Shown here: piece by piece, positions 37,567 to 49,886 of the stretch
Layout of the letters: every line of letters begins with the position of its first letter
Position numbering within the stretch: the stretch's first letter is position 1
Origin: Pilaira anomala
Lineage: Eukaryota; Mucoromycota; Mucoromycetes; Mucorales; Mucoraceae
DNA: 64,000 nucleotides
Assembly (NCBI GenBank): GCA_025716855.1
Contig: JAIXMQ010000010.1
Coordinates: 493,501-557,500 of the forward strand
Direction: 5' to 3'
Position numbers and translations under genes: made by a program
Notes under the pieces: generated by a model
Databases searched by the model: none
The model's input: only the letters and a program-made list of their open reading frames with translations
What the model was told of the DNA's origin: nothing

Positions 37567-39222
37567 TTAACATCCTACACTCTCAGTTGAAGTATCACCA
37601 GGATGCTGCCAACCTAATATAGAATGTTGTGTTTTATTCGAGTTATCAAATGAAGGTGAAGGTGGATGTTGATTGTAACCAGTATTGTTATTATTATGAC
37701 CATCACGTATAAAGTCAACCAATGTAAAAGAGGATTCAGCATTAGAAGGGGTATGCATAAATTCAGATGGAGCTGTAACAGGTACAACCGGGTCAACAAC
37801 TTGATACCTTGAACCACGTCTATCATGAGTTTTTCTATGTTGAGTCAAGTTATCCGATCGACTAAACGCTTTTAAACATCCTGGATAAGTACACTTGAAA
37901 GGTTGTTCTTGTGTATGAATACGCATATGTCTCTTCAAATGTTCTAACCGACGAAATTTCCCTTTACAGTTTGGGTGACTACAAGCATGAGGCTTTTTTT
38001 GTTCTCCTTTCACTGTATTGGATTTATTTGATGATGAGGTAGTAGAAGAGGATGATGAAGAGGATGAAATGCTATTATTATTATTATTGTTATTATTATT
38101 ATTAGTTGTACTGGGTGTAGATGATGATGATGTTGTTGTTGTTGTAGTAGTATGTAAAACGGATCTAGAAGATGGGGTTGGACTATTATCTTGTTGTTGT
38201 AACATGGTATAATGTTGTTGTTGCTGCTGCTGCTGCTGCTGTTGTTGTTGTTGTTGTTGTTGTTGATTATACATATAATCAGCTGGTTTATTTGATGAAG
38301 GTGTTGGTAATAAAGGATAAGGATGATGATGATGATGATGATAATAAGGCTGTTGTTGCATACTAAATTCTTTTTCTTCTTTCAACATGAAATTACTTGG
38401 TGTAGAAGTAGAAGAGGATGAAGTATTATCCTGCGTATTACTATTACTACTACTACTACTACTATTATTATTATTATTATTGTTACTATTCTTTTGTCTT
38501 GCAAATGCCTTTTTCTCGTGTGTACGATAATGCGCATGAAAGTTATCGCTTCGACTAAATCTTTTGCCACAACCTGGATGAGGACAAACATGAGGTCTTT
38601 CCCCGGTATGAACCAACATGTGTCTTTTTAAATGCTCGTAACGTTTAAAGCTCCATAGACAATCAGGAAATGTACACATGTGTTTATTTTGTTTTGAGGG
38701 CTGTTTTCTTGTGGAACATCCCGCTCTATCTGTCATTAATGAACGCTGTGGTTGCTGTGGTAAGTTTGGTATAGGTGATTGATGAATAGGTTGATGCATT
38801 GGTTGATGATGAACTTGTTGTTGTTGCTGATGATGACGCTGTTGTTGTTGTTGTTGTTGTTGTTGTTGCTGCTGCTGCTGTTGTTGTTGTTGTTGCTGCT
38901 GATGCTGCTGATGCTGTTGATGCTGTTGTTGATGTTGTTGATGCTGCTGATGTTGTTGTTGATGTTGCTGTTGTTGCATATGTTGAATAGTAGCAGAATG
39001 ATTCATCCATTGATGATAACTATCCATTGAATAAGTTGGACGAGTATTGTAATGGTTAGGAGAGTAAGTTAAATCAGTAGATTGTCTTTTATCGAAAGGG
39101 TGATGTTGAGACATGGCAGGAGTGAGGGGTGGTGAAAGAACAGGGTCTGTATCGTGATGAGGAGGACAAAGAGAAGACCTTCTGGAAATTGAATCAAGAC
39201 AATAATTTGAAGTAGAATTCAT
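37567..39222 (-). CDS. Poly-Q C2H2 zinc-finger transcription factor with two separated finger pairs
   Basis: Single exon of 551 codons, ATG at 39222. Two pairs of C2H2 fingers stand far apart. Residues about 177-240 contain [20 protein letters not shown] and [20 protein letters not shown]; residues about 409-469 contain [20 protein letters not shown] and [20 protein letters not shown]. The [10 protein letters not shown]/FSRSDNLxxH wording is typical of fungal Msn2/Seb1 and Ste12-C2H2-type factors that bind AGGGG-like sites. The N-terminus has a very long Gln/His tract (about residues 80-150), and a second Gln tract lies near 320-337, with Asn, Ser, Thr and His runs around. It is likely nuclear; target genes cannot be inferred. 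Confidence 0.88.
   Translation of the reverse strand: MNSTSNYCLDSISRRSSLCPPHHDTDPVLSPPLTPAMSQHHPFDKRQSTDLTYSPNHYNTRPTYSMDSYHQWMNHSATIQHMQQQQHQQQHQQHQQHQQQHQQHQQHQQQQQQQQQQQQQQQQQQQQQRHHQQQQQVHHQPMHQPIHQSPIPNLPQQPQRSLMTDRAGCSTRKQPSKQNKHMCTFPDCLWSFKRYEHLKRHMLVHTGERPHVCPHPGCGKRFSRSDNFHAHYRTHEKKAFARQKNSNNNNNNNSSSSSSNSNTQDNTSSSSTSTPSNFMLKEEKEFSMQQQPYYHHHHHHPYPLLPTPSSNKPADYMYNQQQQQQQQQQQQQQQQQHYTMLQQQDNSPTPSSRSVLHTTTTTTTSSSSTPSTTNNNNNNNNNNSISSSSSSSSTTSSSNKSNTVKGEQKKPHACSHPNCKGKFRRLEHLKRHMRIHTQEQPFKCTYPGCLKAFSRSDNLTQHRKTHDRRGSRYQVVDPVVPVTAPSEFMHTPSNAESSFTLVDFIRDGHNNNNTGYNQHPPSPSFDNSNKTQHSILGWQHPGDTSTESVGC
38819..38985. repeat. Coding CAG/CAA/CAT repeat (poly-Gln/His)
   Basis: About 165 bp of mixed TTG/CTG/ATG triplets on the plus strand encode Gln and His on the minus strand. 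A second shorter tract lies at about 38212-38266. Mixing of CAA and CAG codons should slow but not stop length change. Confidence 0.9.
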
Positions 39223-39455
39223 TCAAAAATGTTTAATAAAATATAATAAAGAAAAAAGAAAAGGAAACCAAAAAAAAATATATTTTTCTTTTAAGGGCTA
39301 TTTTATGTAATTAGAAAGCGTCGATCGATGATGGTTGGTAGCTATATTTGGTTATATTGCGTTAAAGGACTGCCCAGTACTCTTGCATGAGACCGATTCT
39401 AAACGAATCTTATGCTATATAGGATTAAATAAATTGTAAAATGTATGGGCGTGGG

Positions 39456-39490
<35 letters not shown>

Positions 39491-40123
39491 TTTCTGTGTG
39501 TGCGTGAGTGCGTGTGTGTGTGTGTGTGTGGGCGTTTAAGAGTATATTTCTTTTTTTTTTCGTTTTGCTCCTATATAAAGTATATCAAACTCCTTATTTT
39601 TCTTGTTTATTTGCAGTTTATTGCATATTCGTCATTTTTAATCACGTTGTATTCCCCCCAAGTTTCTTTATTACAAGAAGATGTATAATGTAGTTGTATG
39701 TATATATTAAACAAATCAAAATATTTATTTATAGTCGTTCCCTTAACGGAGATCGTCTTGCAGCATCAACTGTTTTTTTTTTTTTTTACCAGCAGCAGCT
39801 GATTCTCTTTCTTCTTATCCCCTGTTGTATAAACCCCTATTTCTCTTCTCTTGTCATGGCATCTTTTTACTGTAAATCTCCCCTGGATAAAATAAAGTAA
39901 AAATTAACCATTTTGAATCCCCTTTCATCTGTGTACACACAATTTTTTTTTTTTTCTCTTTCTGTGATACAACTCAATCTCTCTGTTGTCCTGTCTATAA
40001 TTCTACGTGACTATTGAACGCAATGGCGTAATTATTCAGCAAAAAAAAATCCTTTTTTTTTTAATATCTCTTTTTTTTTTCTCTCTCTCTCTCTCTCCCT
40101 CCCTCTCTCTTTACTCTTATATC
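39223..40123. promoter_or_regulatory. Divergent region: zinc-finger gene / glutathione synthetase
   Basis: 901 bp between divergent starts. It holds a 31-nt T-run (39457-39487), a (TG)n tract (about 39494-39531) and a (CT)n tract (about 40080-40110) immediately before the GSH2 ATG. No gene or RNA recognised; the short open frames are repeat-derived. Confidence 0.5.
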
Positions 40124-42133
40124 ATGAATTCATATCCTCCTGCTATATCAAACAAAGAATTGTCCGAAACCATGGTTGTGGCAATAGATTGGGCCCTGGC
40201 TCACGGCCTCGTTGTACGACCTTCCTTGGATAAGCAAGGTATTTTTGAAAATAACGCGGCTGTCACTCATGCCCCTTTTGCCCTATATCCTACCCCTTTT
40301 CCCCGTAAAGAATTTGAAAAAGCAGCAAAGTTACAACAGCCTTGGAATACTCTAATTCATAAAATGAGTCAAGACGATGACTTGATTAATGAAACTATGG
40401 AAACGTAATTATAAACTTTTTTTAAAAAAAACACAATCGCAGTTATTGTTATTTATGTGAAAAAAAAAACAAAAAAAAAAAGTTTATCTAAATTAGACGA
40501 GTTTATGAATCAATTATATCAAATTTATCTAAAAGTAAAAAAAGAAGGCGTTGCTCAGGTAAAAAAAAAAAAAAAAAATCGAGATAAGAGAGATTATTAA
40601 TACATGTAACATAGACTGCTAGTCTTGGTATTCACCGTAATGATTATTTACTTCATGCTAAAAATGGAACTGATGCAAAGACTGCTAAAATTCAACAAGT
40701 AGAATTTAACACAATTGCTGCTAGCTTTGGTAGTCTTAGTACTAGAACAAGTCAACTTCATCGGTAAGGAGAAGAAAAAAAAAGAGAGGCAAAAAAGAGA
40801 GAAGCAATGTATAAATATATATTTATATGTTTATTCTAGTTTCTTATTATCATCTGTAAAAGGGTATGCAGGAGGCCAAATTGAAATGAACCAGTTACCT
40901 CAAAACAAAGCAATTGAGTCCATTGCAAATGGATTAGCTACTGCATGGAAACATTACGGTAACCCTGAGTAAGTATAATTTAAACAATGAAAATCCCCTT
41001 TAACATAACTGATGTGTATTCTCTTAACAAAGTGCACGTGTTGTAATGATTGTTCAACCTGGTGAACGTAACGCTTTTGATCAACGTTGGATTGAGTATA
41101 CATTATTAGAAACGTAAGAACCTAAACTTTTATGCATTAGTTATTATCCTAATTTTTTTTTTTTTTTTTTTAGTCATAACATCTCTTTGATGAGACTTTC
41201 TCTTGAAGATATCTATGCTAGAGCTAATCTCAGACCTAAAGATAAGGGATTGATTATGTAAGTGTTTATTACAACTTTAACAGACTGTTTCAATAACGAC
41301 CATAATAGTGATGGTTACGAAGTAGCTGTAACCTATTTCCGTGCAGGTTATGGTCCAGAAGATTATCCTACTCAAAAAGTATAAATAACACATATCTATA
41401 TCATGTACATGCAACTAAAATATACTAAATCTTTTATAAAAAAAAAAAAAAAAAATAGGAGTGGGATGCTAGATTATTGATTGAGCAATCGTTTTCAATC
41501 AAATGTCCTACAATTCCATATCAATTAGTGGGCAGTAAAAAAGTACAACAAGTATTATCTGTACCAGGTAGATTAGAACGTTATGTTGATTCAGAAACTG
41601 CAAATGAAATGCGTGAATCATTTGCTGGGTTATATCCATTAGATGATACCGCTGAAGGTTTAGCTGCTTATCAATTAGCTTTGAAAAACTATGAGGATTT
41701 AGTAATGAAACCACAAAGAGAAGGAGGTGGGCATAATGTGTATGGTACTGATATCTTGGAAACACTTGAAAAATTATCTGCAGAAGAAAGAAATGCTTTC
41801 ATTTTAATGGATTTAATCAAAACTCCTCCTTTGGATAATTTGATGATTCGTGAAGGTAAGGCTATTACTGGTCAAGTTGTAAGTGAACTTGGTATTTATG
41901 GTACTTTTTTGGCGTAAGTGTTTTTATTTATTTTTTTTTTAAAAAAAAAAAAAAAGAGAGAATCATCTGTAACTATTATCTCAAACTTTTTTTTTTTTTC
42001 TTTTTGTAGTGATGGTTCAAAAGAAATTTTAAATCATACCGGTGGACATTTGTTGCGTACTAAAGCTGTTACTACGCGTGAAGGCGGTGTAGCTGCTGGT
42101 TTTGCTGTCATTGATAGTCCTTTATTAGTTTAG
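40124..42133 (+). CDS. GSH2: Glutathione synthetase (eukaryotic type)
   Basis: Joins gamma-glutamylcysteine and glycine using ATP, the second step of glutathione synthesis, in the cytosol. Starts MNSYPPAISNKELSETMVVA at 40124 and runs over about nine exons, roughly 490 aa. Family landmarks: WALAHGLVVRPS; HAPFALYPTPFPRKEFEKAA; VEFNTIAASFGSL (substrate-binding region); RNAFDQRWIEY; YEVAVTYFRAGYGPEDYP; SIKCPTIPYQLVGSKKVQQ; KPQREGGGHNVYG, which is the glycine-rich ATP-binding loop; and ELGIYGTFL with the final REGGVAAGFAVIDSPLLV. It appears intact. The CT-rich leader just before the ATG may mark the core promoter. Confidence 0.96.
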
Positions 42134-43852
42134 ACGAACCTCTATACTTCTCCCCCTTTTTTATGTATCAACTTGTACTACCCTCCATTTCAACCAGACT
42201 TGTGGATTTTGATAAATGTAAACAAAAAAAAAAAAAGTCAAAAAAAAAAAACTTATTTGTATAATCTTGTTTCCATTTATATTCTTACTGCAAGGCTCGC
42301 TTCTTTCTTTTTTTTAATAGAGTATAAGTTTTTGCGGGGCATATACATCGTTACTGTGTACATACCAATTGTTTCTGTAGAAAGTGCATATTTTCTTTTA
42401 ATCAAACACGCCGCAGGACAGAGTAAACCATATGATAGTCTTGTACCTGACACTATGATGGGGCTGGCAGTTATGCTTGATAAATTTAGATTGAATATAA
42501 ATAAGCTATACATAGACGATGGTTCCTTTGAGAGTTAAATACGAGAGCGGCATATGTTGTAGGGGACTCATTATTAGAGTTATATACTGAATATTTGTCA
42601 GATAATGTTTTAACAATAGATTCATTGAGTAAAACAATGTAAACATTTGAATTCATGCAGAAGAAATAAGGTTATGTCTTTCGTCTGTGTAAACATCTAA
42701 ATGTTACTTATATAAGCTTTTACTTGCAAAAAAAACAATAAGCTAAAATCAAATGGTTTAGACAACAACAATCAACCGACTGACAACCGTTTCCGAGCTG
42801 CAGAAAAGCATTCAGTATCATAAATATTCCTTATTTTTGCTTTAAAAAACTTGTGTTTTACGCCTTTCTTAAAAGAGAGAGTGTAATGTATAATTAAATC
42901 TTATAAGGTGACGGGTCTTTTTCGTTGTTTTTAATTTCTACAAATCACGAACTTAGGAGGTATGTATACACTTAGACTTGCATATAATAGTAGTAAGCTC
43001 ATCTAACGATTCAGTCTTTGTAAATAAGCTGAGAGGCTCTTTTTAAGCAGCCAGTGTAAAAGCTACTATATCTCGTCTAAAAGGAGAACAGACTATTATA
43101 TAGCTATGGCATTTCCCTTGTACAGAAGAGGACAAGAAAACAAAGTTTGACAGGCTCAAATTAGATGATCTTGATAATTCGGAGACCGATGAAACACGTA
43201 CTTATTTCGGGTCATGTATACTGCAGATACTGAAAACAAAGATGCATTCGTTTCTTGTCACGGTGAAAAACAGTATACACACAGCTTTTCAGTAATAACC
43301 ATATTATAAGGCAGCTTGGAATATACAAAAAAAAAAGGGGGGGGGAAGATGGATCACGAGGAAAGAAGAGAGAGAGAGGAGATATTAGTCTTAACTATCG
43401 AAACAAATGTCGCCAAGAAAAACAAAATTATTTCTGAATTACAGCGTATTAAATGCATGTAGATTACTACATATTAGAATGTAGCTGAGATATCAGTTAA
43501 AAGAATCGGAGAGAGAAAAGCAAGCTTTTCTTTTCAGATATCAAGTATGTATATACATGCACAGATATCTTTCTCGATGGTATAGTCAACATAGAAACAG
43601 AACAAAGGGAAAGGATTAATGAATACAAACGTATCTCACCGGTGAAGTCTAGTTAAGCTGAAAAAATTACAATGTAAATTTAATAAAAGATGACATTAAA
43701 ACTATCAAATTGAAGAACGCACAAAAGGAAACCCGTATATTATACTTGTTCGGGGATGGACACAAAAACAGGTCTTTTTTTATTTGTCTCAAATTTGAGT
43801 GTAACTGTATTTTTCATAAACCGACAAAAGTTCATCAGCCTAAAGTGTACCA

Positions 43853-43885
<33 letters not shown>

Positions 43886-43925
43886 CTTCTTCTTTCTTCT
43901 TTTATATCCTACATAATATATTATA
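42134..43925. other. Long intergenic region with possible decayed coding segments
   Basis: 1.8 kb between GSH2 and calmodulin. On the plus strand about 42315-42640, two adjoining frames read protein-like (SVESAYFLLIKHAAGQSKPY, LAVMLDKFRLNINKLYIDDG, then after a frame slip AAYVVGDSLLELYTEYLSDN). Near 43120-43290 another short block reads DRLKLDDLDNSETDETRTYF. Stops separate them and no family is recognised. The right end, with a T-run at about 43856-43885, should hold the calmodulin promoter. Confidence 0.3.
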
Positions 43926-44069
43926 ATGGTAATTTAGTCAACTAAACAAAATAAACAACTTTTTATCTTTTCTTTAACAAAAAAAAAATCTAATACTTAT
44001 TATTCCTTAGGCAGACCAACTTACTGAAGAACAAATTACTGAGTTCCGCGAAGCTTTCAAGTAAAGATG

Positions 44070-44102
<33 letters not shown>

Positions 44103-44746
44103 TTCAATGAAACTTACACTCTTTGCTTTTTTTTTTTAGCCTTTTTGATAAAGACGGAGATGGTTCTATTACCACCAAAGAACTTGGTACCGTTATGCGT
44201 TCCTTAAATTTGAACCCTACCGAAGCTGAACTTCAAGACATGGTAAAACTATATAAATATTTTTTTCATCTTAAAATACTCAGCCCTAATTATAAATTTT
44301 TCTCATCTGCAGATTAACGAAGTTGATAGTGATGGTAATGGTCATATTGATTTCCCTGAGTTCTTATCCATGTTGGCTAGGTACGTAAAAAAAAAAAAAA
44401 AAAAACTTGTTGTTATCAAGTAAAATATACTTACTTTTTATTTATAAATACGTATTATAGAAAGATGAAGGATACTGATTCTCAAGAAGAAATTGAAGAA
44501 GCCTTCAAGGTTTTCGATAAGGATGGTAATGGTTATATTTCTGCTGCCGAGTTACGTCACGTTATGACTTCTCTTGGTGAGAAATTAAGCGAAGAAGAAG
44601 TTGATGAAATGATTCGCGAAGCTGATGTTGATGGTGATGGACAAATTAATTATCAAGAGTTTGTTAAAATGATGGTAAGTGACTCTTTTCGATTTCCTAT
44701 TTTAAAAACTATAAACTAATTTTTTATACAATAGATGTCTAAATAA
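43926..44746 (+). CDS. CMD1: Calmodulin
   Basis: Calcium sensor with four EF hands. The ATG (43926-43928) is followed at once by an intron; exon 2 begins [16 protein letters not shown] after a TTAG acceptor near 44010. The EF loops are [36 protein letters not shown] and [12 protein letters not shown], each with acidic residues at positions 1, 3 and 12. The last exon adds only MSK after a GTAAGT intron. Total 149 aa as in most fungi and animals. The four loops are canonical, unlike the degenerate fourth hand of Saccharomyces. Tail-to-tail with the dioxygenase gene; only 81 bp separate the stops. Confidence 0.97.
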
Positions 44747-44827
44747 ATAATAATGTTTTAATAAAAAAAAATCCTTTTTTTATTTTATATAAAAATATAT
44801 AAATTAAATTTTAAAAACGCGTATATT

Positions 44828-45607
44828 TTATGCAGTGATGTTATATGAATTGACATATTCAACGCGATATTTGTTATCATCAGCAATTGGACCTGAAAAA
44901 ATGAATTTATTTATTATTATTTTTGTTCTCCTGTAGATCTCTCTCACTGTACTTACGATTAATGGGGGTCCATAAAGGATCTTCTTTGAACAATCTCATG
45001 GCTTTAATATAATTCTTTTCATCTGTGGTAAAACGATGATAAATACCTGCAGGCTACATAAACAAAAGTTGAGTATACATTTGTTGAAAATTTTGTCTTA
45101 AAATTTTCTTACCAAAATAATCATATCTCCTTTATCTAAATGAATACGAATCCAAACGTCACCTTGGTCACGTACATCAAAGAAACCTGAACCATCTAAA
45201 ATAAAACGGATTTCTTCATCCTCATGGAGATGTCTATAGACCCTATTAATTTCTTCTTTTTAACCTTATCATTTTTGATCATAGACTTACTCGGCAAAAA
45301 ATGACTTGACCTTTTCTTCGTAAATTTCTCCCATAGCTTCAGGAGAGACAACAATCTATAAAAAAAAAAAAGTCGTAAGTAAAGTGGCTTCATGTCTTTT
45401 AAGGCGTAAAAATTACTTTACCGTATCTCTGTTTTTATATTGTCTTTCCTTGGCAATAGCATCAATTTGTTCAATGTCATTAGGTCCTTCAATTCTCCAG
45501 TACATGACTCCAACCTTTTCTAAATCTTGAACTGACTTTTCAATTCCGGTATCATGGGCAGCGCGTTGATCAGCAGGATCTTCATTATCGTAAATGTAGG
45601 CTCTCAT
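44828..45607 (-). CDS. ADI1: Acireductone dioxygenase (methionine salvage)
   Basis: Metal-dependent cupin enzyme that converts acireductone to the keto acid precursor of methionine plus formate (Fe form). Four or five exons, about 180 aa, starting [20 protein letters not shown] at 45607. The metal site is visible as [20 protein letters not shown] (two His and a Glu) with the fourth ligand in [19 protein letters not shown]. The last exon gives [20 protein letters not shown], ending at the TAA whose complement is 44828-44830. Family length is about 180 aa, so it is complete. Confidence 0.96.
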
Positions 45608-47756
45608 TTTGGTAATTTAAGGGTAAGTTTAAAATAAAAACAACAGAAACCCCTCTTATCTCGAGTTTTATACTAATTGAAAGTCAGGTGCCGAGATCTT
45701 GTTGTTGATAGTTACTGTCTTTCTTAAGCTTTTGAAAGAAAATCAAGAGTTTGCTACTTTAAAGAAAATGCTTCCAGTTATATTTTTATTGGGAATCATT
45801 ATCTATACTATCCCGCCAGAAAAAACCCCCCCCCTCCATCAAATATGTAATTTCGAATAAAAAAGAGACACAGACAACATAGTTTTAATGACTGATTAAT
45901 ATCACGCCATAGCTTAGCATTTAAACACCATCATATGGTCTTTGTATTTGAAGAGAAGAATGCCTTTCAAGATAACCTTACTGATTCTATGGCTCCTCGC
46001 CCTTGAAACTTTACTTTGTTAGTTGCTAGTATCCATTAATATCTTTGTATAGTTACGTCGATTGTATTTTTATTGCATGTTGTGCTGTATATAATAGTCT
46101 ATGCATTGTAACTAATTTATTTCTGGGCTGTCTGTAAGCTGCTTCTATGAAGAAAAAAGATCTATAAAAAATTAAGGCCTTTTGAGGTTATTGTTGCTGT
46201 TTCTCCCTCCATTATACCGTTTTTTTTTTTTTTTTTTATGTTTCTTTTTGCTCTTTGAAATTTAAATCTTTACATAAAGAGAATGCCCACCAATATAAAC
46301 AGAAGATGATGTACGTAAAACCATCTCAAATATTCTTTCTTACAGAAATAAAACCAGACTTTTTTGCTCAAAAACATCAAAGCATTCCAACAGTAGAGTT
46401 AAAAAAAAATATATGTCAAACCAAGCGAAATATAAAAAAATATAGTTATTTTACCCCCAAAAGTCATCATACTGAAATTACTTTATAACAAAAAGTTTGA
46501 TTTGTTTAATGGTCCAACTGAGGTAAATATTTGTACATACGTACATGCATTATCAAAACAATTCCTGAATAATTCTTAGCCATGAACTCCATTATAAATA
46601 CCACCACCACCTCAGTATTTTATCTGTTTCATATCCTTATTATTATTTTTATGCTTTTATTACTTTTATTTATTTAATAAACTAAATATTATTTTCCTTG
46701 CCACTCACATCCTTCATAATATTTTGACAGACTCTACATATACTTTAACTTCAACAGTTGTGCCAACATACAAGAAGCCGTATTGCAAGCGCTAGTATAC
46801 CGAAATAGAAATTTTCAACACCAAGGTAGCCAAAGCAAGAATAATAAACGCTGAAAATGCTTGCAATAAGTACGGCTCCCAATAAGAAGTAGAAATAGAA
46901 AGTATATGTAAACAGAGTTAATATGTGTATCCGAACACTACTGTATCTTGCACAACTTCTTCTTGTTGAGGGCTATAATGACGAGCCGGATCAAGAATGG
47001 ATCGATGAAGTTCAAGCTGAAAACGAAGTTCTTAATTCCAATAAAGGCGATTCGGACGTACAAATGAAGAATTTACTGAGGAAAGTGAAGGGTATAATAG
47101 TTCTCAATTAGTCAAGAGGACAATGACTTATAAGGGAGACTTTAAGAAAGATTATTGATATGTAAATCAATAAACTTTTTTTTTTTTTTTTTTTTTTTAC
47201 TTTTTTAAACTTTTTCAACTTATTGAAAGACCACGCTAATTGTATTCACCACTGTCTGTTTCTTCTCTACCTCTCAAATCCAAAAATATCTCTCTAATTA
47301 TAATAATTCGCTGTTGTTAAATATTCCATCATTACCTTTCGGCTATAACATAAATAAATCTTTGTGGATTTCTGTATTTTTTTTTTTTTTTTTTTTACTT
47401 CCATTAAACAATAACTTTTTTCTGATACTCTTTTTAAAGACGACTACTAACTACTATAGTAGTCGTAAAATATCATTGTTTATCATTTCTCATAAATTAA
47501 AGATACTACAAAGTCTTTCTACATTGAAAACTCAGTAGTCTGGTGTTAACTTTTTATTTCATTTCTTTATTATCTGTATCTCTTTTTATATTTAATGACT
47601 CTCCCCAAGCACATATAACTAAACTAATTCTTAGATGTATCATCGTTATTCAACAAACTTATCATATAATATCACGTGCATATCACGTGTGGCGGTGTTC
47701 TAAATGTTGTTTTTGGTATAAAACCAAAAAATTTTGGGTCAATCTTGTGTAACAAA
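45608..47756. other. Long intergenic region, mostly featureless
   Basis: 2.1 kb between the dioxygenase start and the tRNA. It includes the ADI1 promoter, a C9 run near 45827, T-runs near 46222 and 47180, and two protein-like but unplaced short frames: minus strand 46751-46945 (hydrophobic, LLGAVLIASIFSVYYSCFGY) and plus strand 46923-47111 (NDEPDQEWIDEVQAENEVLN). A TATA-like word (GGTATAAAACC) lies about 40 bp before the tRNA. Confidence 0.35.
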
Positions 47757-47829
47757 GGGGTTGTAGCTCAAATGGAAGAGCGCTCGCTTAGCATGTGAGA
47801 GGCACTGGGATCGACGCCCAGCTACTCCA
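47757..47829 (+). tRNA. tRNA-Ala (anticodon AGC)
   Basis: 73 nt fold as a cloverleaf. The acceptor stem GGGGUUG pairs with CUACUCC including the G3:U70 pair that marks alanine tRNAs (one U-U mismatch at 6:67). The D arm carries UAGCUCAAAUGG (a good A box), the anticodon stem-loop is CUCGC-UUAGCAU-GUGAG with anticodon AGC, and the T stem is CUGGG/CCCAG with loop AUCGACG. The discriminator base is A. No intron. The T loop begins with A where nearly all tRNAs have U54, which also weakens the B box. Confidence 0.93.
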
Positions 47830-47840
47830 ATCTTTATTTA

Positions 47841-47847
47841 TTTTTTT
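47841..47847 (+). terminator. RNA polymerase III T-run terminator
   Basis: Seven T residues starting 12 nt after the tRNA 3' end, the usual pol III stop signal. Confidence 0.75.
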
Positions 47848-48818
47848 GTTAATGATTTGCGGATAAATATTTAACCTACTTTTAGTAGAGCGTATTAGCA
47901 ATATGTTTATAAGTTCTTTTTGTTAAAGAAAACGCCAGAGAAAACTTTTAGAAAAGATAAATTAAAGATAGCGGATACGTGTTTGGACCTGATTCAAGAG
48001 TTATGTACATATATATGAAGTTTTAGACCTATAATACCTAGTAACTGTTATTTAGTTACTATCACCATCAATTTTTTATGCATCTAAACTAGAAGAAGAA
48101 ATGTATATTGTTATTATCCGATAAAGATACTATCAACTATTATTATTTAAAAAGACAAGAGAATTTCGTCGCATACCTACTTTCTCGCATTAGGAATGCG
48201 AATTGAATCCCTACCATCAATTAATTAAAATAAAACATTTGCAGCTTAAAAAATAATAGCCAAACTGTTATCAGCCATAAATAGATTGAATTGTGATCAT
48301 ATGCTGTGAGAGGTCATTTGTAAAAGTTATGAGTGTACCATCGTCATAAACAGATAAAAACTATATTCATCCAAACTTGATAACTTGAATATTTCAAATG
48401 TATTATCACGCTATACCGGGAGGCATATGGAATACAATTATATGTTCTAAAATGTATAGATCATAATCTACTGAGTAAGATATATGATGATGTTGCTGAA
48501 TGATATCAGAAGTAATGGAATTTTTCTTTAGTAGAGCCCGAGACTACCACTTTCATGCATATAATACCATGAAACAACTGAACTTAATATTTTTTTCAAT
48601 TAAAAACAAAAAGGAATATTTTGTATACTTTTAATTTTTTTTTTTATATTGTTCAAAAAATAAGGAGGATATGGATGAATTTGAATAAATTTTAAAAAAA
48701 AGAGAAATAACGTGTGACAATAAGTACAAAGTATGTGTATGTGTGTGGATGGGTGTGTAAATAAAAGAAAAAAAAATAAGGGTGATGGTTATATGTTGCA
48801 AATTTAAGAAACCATTTA
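47848..48818. other. Gene-free intergenic DNA
   Basis: About 970 bp of AT-rich sequence between the tRNA and the Rrp45 stop, with stops in all frames. No repeat or relic recognised. Confidence 0.45.
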
Positions 48819-49258
48819 TTATTTGCGTGATTGTCTTGCTGCTTTATCCTCTTCTAATACTTTTTTAATTAATTCATCAATTTCAGCTACTTTAATAATC
48901 GCAATTTGAGAGCATCTTAATACTTGATCCATTTCTAATGGTATACCACCTGCCTTTGATAAAGCACAAATCTCTTTATGACTGTTCATTGTAATCGTCA
49001 TATCACCTTCTTTCACTTGTCCTTCCAAATAATTAGGGTCAACTACCAGTAACTCACTTTTTTGAAAAAAAAAATATATATATATGCGTCATTAATATTC
49101 CATAATTCAAATCAATCCTTTCACTCTCTTTTCTCTTACTTACCCGCCATCGAAAAATGCAAATGAGATACAGATAGGAATATGATGAATACTTAATGGT
49201 ACTGGGTTTCTTTGATCGATAGGATGCTATATTCATTTTTTTTTAGTATTTCTCCCGT

Positions 49259-49290
<32 letters not shown>

Positions 49291-49886
49291 ACTTACAATA
49301 GTAACATCTTCACCAGAGACAGTAACGTCAGGGCGTCTAAAATGTAATAAAGCAGTAATAGCAGCAATAGCAGCGCAATCGACAAGGTTACCATCATGGT
49401 CAAGGAAATGAAGATCAACACGAATCTGCCAGACCTTTTCACCCGCAACGATGCAAAGACCTTCTGTATCAATAGCTCTACTTCTACGTAATGACTTTTC
49501 AATGATACGACTAATTAAAACTTCTTCTTCTGAACGACTAAAAGTAAAACAGTTAATATCCTGTAATTTAGAAGAAAATAAAAAGGTCTAAATAATATTT
49601 ACGCTCCAGATTCAAAAGTAGGTGCTGCCATGGGCGAAATTTCAGTATTAAAAATCAAAATGCCCTCAGTTGGTTTATCAGCATAAGGTCTAATAACTTC
49701 GGCAGAAACGATGGCTACTACTTTGGTTTTACCAAGGTGAACTTCGACAGAACCATAATCGGAACCTAAGGTGATGGAAATAGGACGCATATCATAAACT
49801 TCACGTCCATCCACACGTCTTCCTTGCTTGAGTGCTTGTAAAACAAAAGCTCTTTCGTTGAGACTGGGTTCTATTTCTCTAACCAT
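48819..49886 (-). CDS. RRP45: Exosome core subunit Rrp45 (EXOSC9)
   Basis: RNase PH-fold ring subunit of the RNA exosome, needed for rRNA processing and RNA decay. ATG at 49886: MVREIEPSLNERAFVLQALK. The next residues GRRVDGREVYDMRPISITLG and VEVHLGKTKVVAIVSAEVIR are the RNase PH signature of Rrp45, then RPYADKPTEGILIFNTEISP. Later exons give SEEEVLISRIIEKSLRRSRA, VWQIRVDLHFLDHDGNLVDC, HPIDQRNPVPLSIHHIPICI and SFAFFDG, and the last exon ends IIKVAEIDELIKKVL...RQSRK. About 290 aa, the length of fungal Rrp45 and without the long tail of human EXOSC9. Introns contain (TC)n at 49260-49286. It is divergent from the NOPCHAP1 gene with 181 bp between ATGs. Confidence 0.95.

Noticed and set aside
38018..39030. 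Several Leu/Val/Asp-rich frames opposite the zinc-finger gene
   Set aside because: They come from triplet repeats of the poly-Q/N/S tracts read on the other strand.
41508..41765. Minus-strand frame inside glutathione synthetase
   Set aside because: Antisense of a conserved GSH2 exon with no independent support.
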